From Cladopsammia gracilis (taxonomy: Eukaryota; Cnidaria; Anthozoa; Scleractinia; Dendrophylliidae), in NCBI GenBank assembly GCA_022457155.1, contig JAJGOT010000037.1:124001-188000 (forward strand): a DNA stretch of 64,000 nucleotides, in the 5' to 3' direction. A program made the translations under genes and the position numbers. Position 1 is the first letter of the stretch. The number at the start of each line of letters is the position of its first letter. Under the pieces are notes generated by a model. The model had not been told where the DNA came from. It ran no database searches and worked only from the letters and a program-made list of their open reading frames with translations. Positions 24,401 through 33,737 of the stretch are shown in pieces.

Positions 24401-27400
24401 TCAGGGATGGAAACATGCTGTAAATGTTTACTGTGGGCAGGAGCCCATGCTGTGGGCAATGTTGTCAGTTTATCTGGACGTTTGCCGGACACACAGACCC
24501 CCTCCCTCCCCGCCTCCTGGCAATCCCAAAAATTTGCGAGGCGTCGAAGCGCGAGCATGGTCAGCGGCAAAGCCAATATGGCGGCTCGGAACAAAATGGC
24601 AGGTAAGATCGGTGAACTTGTACGAGCGGATTCTTGACGTTTTGGCAACTTTTCACGTAAATATATCACAAAATTAACGAAGTAGTTGATTGCAAAGAAG
24701 GAGTTTCAGCTTCAACTGGGAATAACCTGTGGAATTTAGCCAGAAAATCGAACTCACCAATCGAAGAATTTCAGGTGAGTTGCGTGCCCAGTTTAATTAT
24801 TTATATTACTTTAATTTTTATTTTATTTAGTTTTATTTTTTTTACCAAAAAATTAAGGGGTCCATAAAGGGGTCCAGATAGGGGTCCAGAAAGGGGTCCA
24901 GAAAGGGGTCCAGATAGGGGTCCAGATAGGGGTCCAGAAAAGGGTCCAGAAAGGGGTCCAGAAAGGGGTCCAGAAGGGGGGTTCAGAAGAGGATCCAGAA
25001 AGGGGGGTCCACGTTTTGTCTACACCCCCTCAAATTCATCCAGTTTCACCAGCATGTTCATGGTATTTGCCTCCAATGAAAGATAGCAGTTGAAGACAGA
25101 CGAGAGATCTTGGGAGCCATCGGCCGGCAAACTTTCTAATGTTTCTAGTAGCTGAGTTTCCATTTACTTCAGGTTTGCTAGTAAATCGAGACGTTGATTG
25201 TTGATAAAGTCCTCAAAGTTATCCATAATGGTAATGGTGGCGCCTTCGAACAAGTCTGGCGTACGTGACTAAAACCGCTGTGCAACGTGTACTGCAGATA
25301 CTCATTCAGTAGAGGGGGGTTTCAAAATTGACATTTGAGGTTGTGAATTGGAAGCATGACGGATGAAATTAACATGGCGAATCTCCCAAAGCGTAGTACT
25401 CTTGAGAAATGGAAGTCCGAGTCCGGAAATCCGGAACCAACGCTGAACCCCAGATCATTTACACCCACGCAAAAAATCACCTATCAATCTGTTTTCCCTT
25501 ATTTCCATCCCTGATAAAGTGCTGTTGTATTCTGTGGCAGACAAATGGCATTCAGTGTGTGAGAACATTGTTTTTCTTCATTCAAAGGTAAAAATATGCA
25601 AATTAAAAAAAAAACATGGCTGTCAAACTCTTGTTGCCATGGAAACAATAAATCATGTGATCACTAAAATGTCATATGAAATTTTTGCCAGATAAGTCAT
25701 AAAGTTTGATGACGTTTGAATGCATATTAAAGAAGTTTTGAATGTTGAAAGTTAGCGCCCTCCCTGCCCCCACTGGCAAAATAGGGTTAAGGGGTCAGCT
25801 TATCTGCCAGTGGGTACTCAAAGCACCAACTGAGGCGGTTTTTGCAGTGGAAGAGTTGGTGAAGTATGCAGTGCATACAGGTAATGAACAAATCAGTCTT
25901 GTTGGTAAGTTTAGTATGGGTGCAGACTCTGTCCTCTGAAAGGAAATACTATAGCTCTGGGCCGGGTTGTTCAAAGTACAATTTAGCCAACCCAAGATTA
26001 GCATCAATTTTTAATCCAGTTAAATAACTAATCAATGAATTTTTTTCTAAAGACTTTTTGGCCTTCAGTTTCGACTTGACTTGCATTTGTCTTCACCACT
26101 AACTTAAAATTAGCTTTTGAAAACATTTTTAAGCAAGAGAAATGAAATCCTCGGTTAACTTTTAATCCTGGATTAGCGCTAATCGGCTTTCAAACTGGGC
26201 CCTGGAAAACATTTATTTTCGTATAGACTGATATATTTTTAATACATGGTGTATTTCAGGTATCCATGGTGTTCTTGTTCCAATTCGAGACAAGAACCTT
26301 CAGGTGATGCCTGGAGTTGAGATTCATGACATGGGACATAAAATGGGTTTGAATGGAGTCGACAATGCCAAGTTTTCGTTTGATAATGTCCGTGTTCCCA
26401 GGGAAAACCTGTTAAACCTGTATTCTGATGTTGCCGAAGATGGAACCTACACAACAAGCGTTCAAGGCAGCATCAGAAAGCGTTTTCTGACTGTGGCTGA
26501 TCAGCTTCTCTCAGGCCGTCTCTGTATTTCCAGTATGTCTCAAGGTGTGTGGAAATTTTTATTGGAGGAGGACTTGGGGTATAGGGTTATTTCCTGCAAG
26601 TGAAAAATTCATGAATTGTGTGACTACATGTAGTCGGTAACTTTAAGGAGGCTTGACTTAGTTTTTTTTTTGTCATGGGGTGTATGTTTTGAAATCAAAA
26701 TTTGACATGCTTTGATTGCTTTCATACTTCGCCAAGTTAATGATCAAAGTTTTTTGTGTCACTGGTTTTCAAGTGACAGTAGTTACTATAACAATACCAG
26801 CATATTGTTTTGTTTTAAACAATGTTGTTTTTCTCAAAACTTTATAATAATAAGTTCATGTAATAAGACAAAATTTTGAACTTTACTTAACTAGCCTGGT
26901 TGCTAGCCATGTGTCAAATTTTACGAGCCAGTTAATTAGACTGCCTTATTGTTAATAATAATTTTTGCACAAACCATCATAATTTTTTTTTTGTTCAGAA
27001 GAACTGTTTAAGTCGAACACTTTTGGGCCCTTTTTCCAAATTACTGTTATCAGCTGAGTACTTCGCGGGAGTAAGAAATACTAGGGCCAGATGCACTGAC
27101 ATGGGTCCTCGTGTACTGGTAGCAAAAAGAACGAAACAAAGACTAAACAATAGACTACACGGAAATAATAGATCACAAACAAAGATAATACAACGTAAAA
27201 TCCCTCGTGTACCGGTACACCAGGACAGAACCCGGACATGGCACATTATGGAAACCAGGCTAAAACTCTATCTCACTTCTTGAACCGAGTGCAATCGAAG
27301 TTGAGACGGTGATCGTGTTAATAAGTGCAAAATTGCACGCAAAGATCTTAACACGCTCCTTTGTCTTTAGCGTGCAACAGGAAAACAATGGGTTTGACGC

Positions 27401-29519
27401 TAATGAGGAAAGTGACTTACATACAGCTATCGTGTTGAGGCACGCTTCTTTTGTTTTAACGTGCGAGTGTGCCGTGTGCGTGCGTTCACCTTATTCACTG
27501 TTTTCCTGTGGAGGGTCACATATTAATACCTTTTAAAAAAATTAATAATGTTATATAAGATATATGCTTGGTGGTTCACATTTAGCCTTCTGCTCTTCAT
27601 TTTTAAAATCCATTTATAGTTTGAATTTCTGATACTGTGTTGTGTCAAGGAAAAATGTAAATTTTCCCAAAATGTCAAGAAATACTTGACATTATTTTCT
27701 GCATTCAAGCTAGGTATATAACTAACCTGCACTGACCATTGCCTTAATGTACATTTAACAGGTGCAGCCAAAGCCTGTCTTGCCATCGCTATCCGCTATT
27801 CAGCCACTCGTCTGACTGTAGGTCCTGATGGCAAATCTGACACTCCTATTCTGCAGTATCAGCTCCAGCAGCAGGCACTTATGCCACTCTTAGCAACTAC
27901 TTATGCTGTTGATTTTGCTCTGCAATATGTCAAAGATCGATGGGCTTTCCAGGTGATGTAAAGTAATCCACAGTGTATTTGCTTCTGACATGTTGTCTTG
28001 TCCACAATTTTCATTCTGGTTTTGTCTAATAAAGTACATACAGTAGTCATTTATTTATTCACCACTGTCAGGTATATTACAAACTCACAATTGACCAACT
28101 CTTCAGTAAGCTCAGGCAGTGGGTAGAGCATTGCACCATTCAAGGTTTGCCATGGGTTTGAATCCTGTTCAAGTTATGAGGATCACAAACATCACAACAT
28201 ATTTGCAAGGATCACAAATTACATTTCTATGTTTAATCTGCAGTTTACATATATATGATTATTCATGCATTCTCATTCATTTATTCACCATCATTGAGTA
28301 TAAATTTAAACTCACAATTGAGCAGCTCACCAGTGGGTTTGTCCTGTAAAAGGTTATTGCATTAATCGTGCTTTCAGGAACAGAATCCACCCCAAAGATA
28401 ATTTGTGATTTTTTTTTAAAAAATTTGAAGTCCTACATAGCACCTAGTTCAGCTTAAACAACTGGGATTTGAAAGCTAAATTTCAAATAACTTTGCTATA
28501 CCATTGTTTTGTTGCACTGGAAGTACTGCCTTTACTATGACAAAATTCTTACAAAGTTATCCTTAGTTGCACTTAATTGTTTTTGTCATTATTAGTACAA
28601 AGGAATCCTCTATCCCAGTTTCCCTTATCAAGAAGCATTCTAGCTCTGTTGCTGAAAGCTGGCAGTTCTGTGATGGAGCTGCTCAAGTTTAATAGCTGTT
28701 TAAATTTCATTGTAGGCAGCAGATGGCTCTGAGCATGCAGATGTGGTGACTATGTGTTGTGTTATCAAAGCCATTGCTGGCTGGCATGTGGCCGAGACAG
28801 CTGCTGTTTGCCGTGAGAGATGTGGTGGACAAGGTTACCTGTCGTGTAACAAGTTTGGCTTTGCCATTGCTGGTTCACATTCCTCCATGACAGCAGAAGG
28901 TGACAACTCAGTCCTAATGCAGAAGGTAGCCTCAGAAAGGTTAATGGTTCTTAAACCAACAATCCTACAAGTTGCAGCAACCTACGTACCAAGTTTTGTG
29001 AACCGGATGTTCAGCTGGGCAGACCTGAGCAACCAAAAGTACCTTCATGGCCTGTTAGAGTGGCGTGAAAAAGAGCTTTTTATGGCCCTGGGAATGAAAA
29101 TGATGAAGGCAGGGAAGAAGGGAAGGTTTGACACCTGGATGTACAAAGAACAAGACCTTGTCCAGGCAGCTGCACAGGCATATGGAGAGCGGCTTGTCAG
29201 TGAATGCTTTGGAAAAGCCCTCGATAAAGCTGACCCTGGACTGCAGCCAGTCCTGAAGAAGCTCCATCATCTTTATCAGGTAAATGTCATCAAAAAGGAT
29301 CTGGGTTACTTCACTACCTCAGGGCTGATCTCCACAGGCACTGGTGCTAAAGTCGGAAAGGCTGCTGCTGACCTGTGTCGTCAAGTGGCACCGCAGGCTC
29401 TTGCACTCTGTGATGCGTTTGGGATCACTGATGAAATGCTGAATGCACCAATTGCAAGAGACTGGATAAAGTATAACTCCGTTGACAACAAAGGCGAAGT
29501 TGAAGGTGTAGAGTTTTAA
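18491..29519 (+). CDS. Acyl-CoA oxidase (5 exons, about 677 aa)
   Basis: FAD-dependent oxidation of acyl-CoA to trans-2-enoyl-CoA with H2O2 production, normally the first step of peroxisomal beta-oxidation. Exons: 18491-19018, 22276-22501, 26260-26544, 27762-27952, 28716-29519; phases join cleanly. Landmarks: [13 protein letters not shown] (about residues 186-198, flavin/substrate region), [33 protein letters not shown] (about 442-451), and [11 protein letters not shown] with the catalytic-base Glu at about 471. It resembles ACX2-like oxidases, not short acyl-CoA dehydrogenases, having the extra C-terminal domain. The start was chosen at 18491 for its strong Kozak context (TTTCCACCATG); in-frame ATGs at 18365 and 18404 would add up to 42 residues. 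The N-terminus is Arg/Ser-rich and looks like a mitochondrial presequence. The C-terminus (EGVEF) is not a PTS1. A poly(A) signal follows at 29636. Family is certain; paralogue identity (ACOX1 or ACOX3 type) and compartment are not. Confidence 0.93.
19172..19982. mobile_element. Inverted-repeat element in acyl-CoA oxidase intron 1
   Basis: The left end (GAGTTAATTCCAGCAGTGCC then a C-run) is mirrored by the right end (a G-run then GGGCACTGTTGGAATTGACT). C- and G-homopolymers, NGGGGCAT-type sequences and no conserved frame inside. Probably a non-autonomous DNA transposon; the target duplication is not clear. Confidence 0.55.
20760..21478. mobile_element. 719-bp TTAA-flanked element, GGTTACAGTG family
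   Basis: TTAA at 20756-20759 and 21479-21482. Ends GGTTACAGTGTACCTTC and GAAGGTACACTGTAACC are perfect 17-bp inverted repeats. A further internal inverted pair (AACGTGTCGGCGA near 21064, TCGCCGACACGTT near 21193) is present. Non-coding. In acyl-CoA oxidase intron 1. Confidence 0.85.
22505..22640 (+). mobile_element. Pogo/Tigger-like terminus abutting a splice donor
   Basis: CAGTGGAACTTCTACTTTGG followed by GGACACC units resembles the ends of pogo/Tigger Tc1-mariner elements. It begins three bases after the end of acyl-CoA oxidase exon 2, so the donor reads GTA followed by the element; TA is the expected Tc1/mariner target. The right end is not identifiable because the region is rearranged by duplication. 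Confidence 0.45.
23350..25513. mobile_element. Possible hAT-like element enclosing the Rehavkus-like element
   Basis: CAGGGATGGAAATAA at the left and TTATTTCCATCCCTG at the right are exact inverted repeats resembling hAT termini. No matching 8-bp target duplication is visible, so the assignment is tentative. Confidence 0.4.
23553..25027. mobile_element. Rehavkus/Mutator-like element, long TIRs with internal satellite, 9-bp TSD
   Basis: Starts GGGTGTAGACAAAAC, ends GTTTTGTCTACACCC, with exact 9-bp duplication CCTCAAATT at 23544-23552 and 25028-25036. The arms are several hundred bp long (to about 23990 and from about 24535). Each arm carries a tandem array of GGACCCCTATCT-type units just inside the tip, then matching sequence including an ATGGCGGCT/GCCGCCAT segment. 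Long repeats with subterminal minisatellites and 9-bp duplications are the hallmark of Rehavkus-type Mutator elements. No transposase is seen in the central part, about 540 bp. Confidence 0.75.
26545..27761 (+). other. Acyl-CoA oxidase intron 3, no recognised repeat
   Basis: Contains AT-rich sequence, then a GC-richer block at about 27000-27530 with unlike composition and short open frames. It looks like a decayed insertion, but no family or termini were identified. Confidence 0.4.
28052..28350 (+). mobile_element. tRNA-derived SINE-like repeat in acyl-CoA oxidase intron 4
   Basis: A-box-like GCTCAGGCAGTGGGTAGAGC (28110-28129) and B-box GGGTTTGAATCC (28154-28165) at tRNA-like spacing. The flanking segments at 28052-28105 and 28279-28330 (TTATTCACCA, AACTCACAATTGA) are diverged direct repeats, suggesting a tandem or dimeric SINE. 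Confidence 0.55.
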
Positions 29520-29635
29520 AGGTCATATGGCATGTCGTGGAACTTACCCAAAATAATACATTTGAATTGTCAGAATAACATGATATATTTTTTTGAAATA
29601 CATATACTGGTTGAACACTTTAATTTGGGACTCAT

Positions 29636-29641
29636 AATAAA
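29636..29641 (+). terminator. Polyadenylation signal AATAAA for acyl-CoA oxidase
   Basis: Canonical AATAAA 117 nt after the stop codon, in an AT-rich 3' flank. It is the first such hexamer downstream of the gene on the plus strand, so the 3' UTR is probably short. Confidence 0.6.
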
Positions 29642-30054
29642 AGATAAAAATCTGGCAGCAAGTAATAAGTTCCTAATTAAGTAACTACTCTCATTTCGTT
29701 CTAATTTATCAGCTTGTTGTTTAAGTTATAAGGTGCCGCTGCTTTTGATTGATAAACACAAATGTGAAAACATTACGCACAAAAAATTACTCCATAAGTC
29801 TTACTTTGCAGTCTACACCTACAATCTTTGTCACCGCATTATTTTACCCACTAACAAAGAGATACATTAACAACCCTCTTTTCCAATCCTGATCTGAACG
29901 AACAGAGGGTACCCAATACCAGGTTTACTCACAAGGGCTCGTGTGGCGATGAAAAAAGTCCTATCTTCTCTTTTTAACTGGTGAATACGCGAAGCATTGA
30001 ACGAGCTACAGCAACTGGGTAGAAATTTCACTCGATCGCTCGATCGGCTATTAA

Positions 30055-30505
30055 AGGCTATGTCGCAAGGTGAGTCTTCGCAATGAGTTCCTGTCATGTG
30101 ACGTCACCTGACGTAACACATGTCAAATTTCTATTGTTCCCTGCCGGATCGCGGCAAGTTTTATCGCGCTTGCACTCGTGTCGAACCACGCGAGGTAAAC
30201 AAACACACGATCGATTTCGCTTTTAAATTTCTCCCCAACTTCCACCACTACTGGAAGACATCGAATTTTTTGAAGGTACGACTAATAAGTCGCAGAAATA
30301 ATTTAACAAAAATCTAGCCAAGTAAATACTCTAACTAATTTGTAAACTTGAGATCTATCCTTCCACGCAATACGACGGGATGGAACGGATTGCAGCGAAT
30401 TCAACAGTAATGGCCGCCAACTTGATAAAAAGCCACCGGACGTTTTTCAAGATGTTAGTACCCAGTACTCACCCGCCATCCTCGCGACATAGCGACATAG
30501 CCTCT
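30055..30505. mobile_element. TTAA-type MITE, GGCTATGTCGC family, copy 1
   Basis: Nearly the same sequence as 33949-34357. Left flank TTAA; the right side is degraded (GCGACATAGC repeated, then TTTAG). It contains an extra segment near 30186-30210 absent from copy 2. Non-coding; includes GGCCGCCAAC. Confidence 0.75.
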
Positions 30506-30869
30506 TTAGTGGGGACGGCGGTGGGGAGAGGGAGGTGCGAAAGAAAGTAAAATCTTTTTTTAAGAGGCTGAGTGTTTTGTGTTCACGAATTAGCCCATAG
30601 GAGCCTTTGATTTTATTCTGCAGCATTATTTTTCTACATGATTTTATTTTGTAGAGGAAAGTGCAAGATTCTTTTATTTTGTGCTTTATTAGTAGATATA
30701 CCCCCACTGAGAGGATCTGCATGTTTGTAACTGATATTCTTGTAATTGCATTCATTGCTTTATGATTTCCATCTTACTTAAAACCTTGGTTATTAAAAAA
30801 ATTGCAGTTAGGATACTGCCAATAAAAATACAATATTGATCTTTCTGGCCAGTTGTAGATATTTTAGTT

Positions 30870-31060
30870 CAGTCGAACCCCGTTTGACGAACACCCGCTT
30901 AATACGGACACCCCGTTATTACGGACAGTTCTCTTGGTCCCAGCCGAACGCCCATACATTTTCTCTACAATTTGCCCGCTTAATACGTACTCCCGTAAAT
31001 ATGGAGAACGGATAGTTTTTCCGTCCCATTATAACAAAGTTAACATCCTCAAAAAAATGC
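30870..31060 (+). mobile_element. Pogo/Tigger-like terminal fragment
   Basis: CAGTCGAACCCCGTTTGACG followed by repeated CGCTTAATACGGACACCC-like units is typical of pogo/Tigger termini. The opposite end is not found nearby. Confidence 0.45.
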
Positions 31061-31103
31061 CGCTGCGATCGAGCCTGTTCTTAGCTTATACCTATACCTA
31101 TAC

Positions 31104-31207
31104 TGAGCCCGTTTCAGGCGTTCATATAGTGGGGAGAGAAGGATAGGCAGCGCTCGAAGGTTTTTGGCTGCTCCGCCGGCCCCAGTCTTAACACCTGGAA
31201 CAGGCTG
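31104..31207. mobile_element. Degenerate miniature member of the TAGCCTGTTCCAGG family
   Basis: The right end CACCTGGAACAGGCTG and the left end TGAGCCCGTTTCAGGCG are imperfect versions of the family termini. The left end is followed by ATAGTGGGGAG, as in the 12115 element. No target duplication survives. Confidence 0.5.
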
Positions 31208-31265
31208 CTCAATAGGTGGTTTGCAATCAATCTCTAGAGACATAGATAATAGTGAAACGAACAAA

Positions 31266-31323
31266 TGCTGGTGGACGAACAAAAGGAGCTAATGAGAGAA
31301 CTATTGTTTATGTCCACCAGCAT
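31266..31323. repeat. Short hairpin
   Basis: TGCTGGTGGAC is mirrored by GTCCACCAGCA, separated by about 36 bp. Function unknown. Confidence 0.5.
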
Positions 31324-31925
31324 GGCGGCGATGACGTAACGTGAAAACCACCTATAGAACTCACGAATCGGACTCGGTTAAAAATGTTGACATAATCTTA
31401 GCTACTCGCATCCCAGGAAGAAGACGTTTCTGAGAACAGGGTCGAGGGTATTGAAGGACGCGAGCGAGCCATCATCCTTTGGCTCTTTCGCCCGTCTCCC
31501 TCTCGCCTCGAATCCGATTACCTGCCCTTGGTTATCATCCAATCCTTTCCGCAGAATTGTCAAACCGATCTGTTTGTAGGTCATCTTACCAATAACTTAC
31601 AAACTCGAGGATTATACCAACCGATCAACCGAGCCGGCTCCCTGAAAGACTACGCTTATCCAATCTATCGAGAGAAGGTGCAACTCGATAAAACAGAACC
31701 ATTGTCGTTCCAGCCTGGTAGGCTCAGCCACCATTTCTGCTGCTTTCAAAAAAGGTCTGGCAACGTTCACGGGGTGGGATTAGGGACGAACTACGTATCT
31801 TTGAAAAGTGCTCCAGTAGGATGGCAAGCGGCTCACGGTCTCTGCTAGTTAAGCCCCACCAGAAGCGACAGACAGTAGACATTGTATTTTATCATTTACT
31901 TCTTTATTTCTTTCTTTATTTTTTG

Positions 31926-31960
31926 TGTGTGTGTGTGTGTGTGTGTGTGGGGGGGGGGGG
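31926..31960. repeat. (GT)n microsatellite and G-run
   Basis: About 11 GT units followed by a run of G. Intergenic. Confidence 0.9.
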
Positions 31961-32699
31961 CTTTCAAAAGTTGCCCGAAAAAAGCATACGTGGGAGTCAT
32001 CCCTCGAGGTTTATACTTATCAGTGTTTAAGCAGTTCTCACCACTTGTCGATGGTGATCACAAGCTTCTTGTTGTTTCTCTGAGGAGGGAACAGTCCCCT
32101 CTATGAACTATGTTTCAAGCAACACTTATCCTGTCACCGTTTTAAAATTGGTTTATTTTTTACCTACAAAAGTCCTGCTATATGTAAATAAGACACTTTT
32201 ATTTATTAAACAACATGAAAAGTGCACCATCTCTATTTACAAAATACTAAAACTAAAACAGAGTAATCTAAATCCATCACTTTGTGGTTCCACAGTTCAC
32301 ATAAAATATATTACAGATGGTCCTATAACGATTGTTCAAATACAGAAATGTTTACAAAACATTCCTGAAGGACTCGAAGATGATGAATAGCTTTCTTGGG
32401 GTGAAAGTTAGTTTAAAAGCGATATCAAATAAAAACACCATAAAATGTCAAAGAACGGATGGTCATCATTTATTTTGCAGAAGACAAAGAATTGGCATAA
32501 TTACCGTGGCATAACCAGGGAATAAATATATATACTGTAGATGGTATACGTCTGGCAACTGTTTGTATATATATATTTATACCTTTATACCTTTTGTCGA
32601 TTCCATAAAGGGAAGAGAAAACATTAACGCCCCGCGCGCGGGGGGGGGGGGGGGGGGGGAACTCCCATAAATTGACGGTGGTGATCGTGATACATTTTT

Positions 32700-32940
32700 A
32701 AAGGAATCCAACTTTTGTCGCAAGTGTAAACTAGCGGCGATTTCCTGTGCGATTCGGGTGCGACATTTGCTTTGATGTGCTGTGATTGCCCAAATGTCGC
32801 CGCCAAGTTGCATCAGGTTTCGAACATGTTCGAAACCTCTGCGACATCGCGCGACAAATCGCGCCCAAATTACATCGACAAGTGCAACAAAAATTGCACA
32901 AAAAAACGCCTGTGTAAACGGGCCTTTTGTGGTACAAAGC
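32700..32940. mobile_element. Probable MITE with TGTAAAC termini
   Basis: AAGTGTAAACTAGCGG at the left and GCCTGTGTAAACGGGCC at the right bracket a region rich in GCGACA/TGTCGC motifs and a palindrome (GGTTTCGAACATGTTCGAAACC near 32816). The boundaries are approximate. Confidence 0.4.
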
Positions 32941-33737
32941 CACGAATCATTTTAACTCCTGAAAGGTACAACGATCACCCGCATCACTTTTGTATGGGAT
33001 TTCTACCTCTCCTTCCCACCGAGGATCTAGTCAGTATCTTATGTTTTGTAATGCAAAATCATGAAGCCCAGAAACGCGCACCAAGATGGAAAAATATCAT
33101 ACCAGAACCATCTCATCATTTTAGAAAACAAAAATTCGTTATCATTTAATACAGACTGAAGGTTGCGTGTGTGGGAGACAAACTAGCCAGCAAACTCCAC
33201 TTTATGATGGCAGATCGAGGAACGATTTAAGGAATATAAGGTGGAACACAACACAACCCTACAACTAAACTTATATAATCATACAAATCTTGTGGCGAGC
33301 ATCAAGATCCATTAATAACTAAAGGGCGGCACGAATGAAGGAGAACTGAACAAGACAACAAGCACAATAATTTTCCTTTGAGACAACAATAAAATTAGGA
33401 TAGAGAATCCCTCAAAAATAAGATAGCTTTGAAATTTTAAAACAGCATTAATTGTAAACAGAGAAAATAAACATTAAAAAAAATACATCATGGATTAAGG
33501 AAAAAACAGCCCTGTTCAAATGAAAGTAAAAAATTCATTACTTTTATCTCATGGTTATCATTAATCATCATATCAGGAACAAAGGAAATATAAAATCAAA
33601 CAAAACGCAAAAACCTCAACATGGGTCCCTTGACATGTAGCGCCAAGCACAAGGTAAAACCCTACTGCATGGAGTTCCCCTTACGTTGTATGTTTGGACG
33701 GTGCCATTTAAGTTTTTAGTCGTTAAGAAAGAACCAT
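32941..33737. other. Probable NCBP1 3' flank and UTR, nothing specific recognised
   Basis: AT-rich sequence downstream of the NCBP1 stop codon (minus strand). No coding frame, repeat or clear minus-strand AATAAA close to the stop was identified. Confidence 0.4.

Larger units (their letters stand above)
22669..25786. mobile_element. Nested TTAA element, CCCTATTTTGCC family, in intron 2
   Basis: Right end GGCAAAATAGGG followed by TTAA (25787-25790). The left end CCCTATTTTGCC preceded by TTAA occurs twice, at 22669 and 23012, because about 340 bp (with AACTTTTGTCCCAGCAGAAC) is tandemly duplicated. Sequence just inside the ends matches the 15020-15554 element in reverse orientation (CCGCCATCTTGGAT, ATGACGTCAT). 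The interior was invaded by the elements at 23350 and 23553. Confidence 0.65.

Noticed and set aside
25793..25880. Exon-like frame ([20 protein letters not shown]) ending at a GTAATG donor inside acyl-CoA oxidase intron 2
   Set aside because: Exons 2 and 3 join directly in frame and match the family without it; it begins at the edge of a transposon.
31528..31848. 106-aa open frame between repeats
   Set aside because: No domain seen, no exon context; may be a decayed retroelement, but unsupported.
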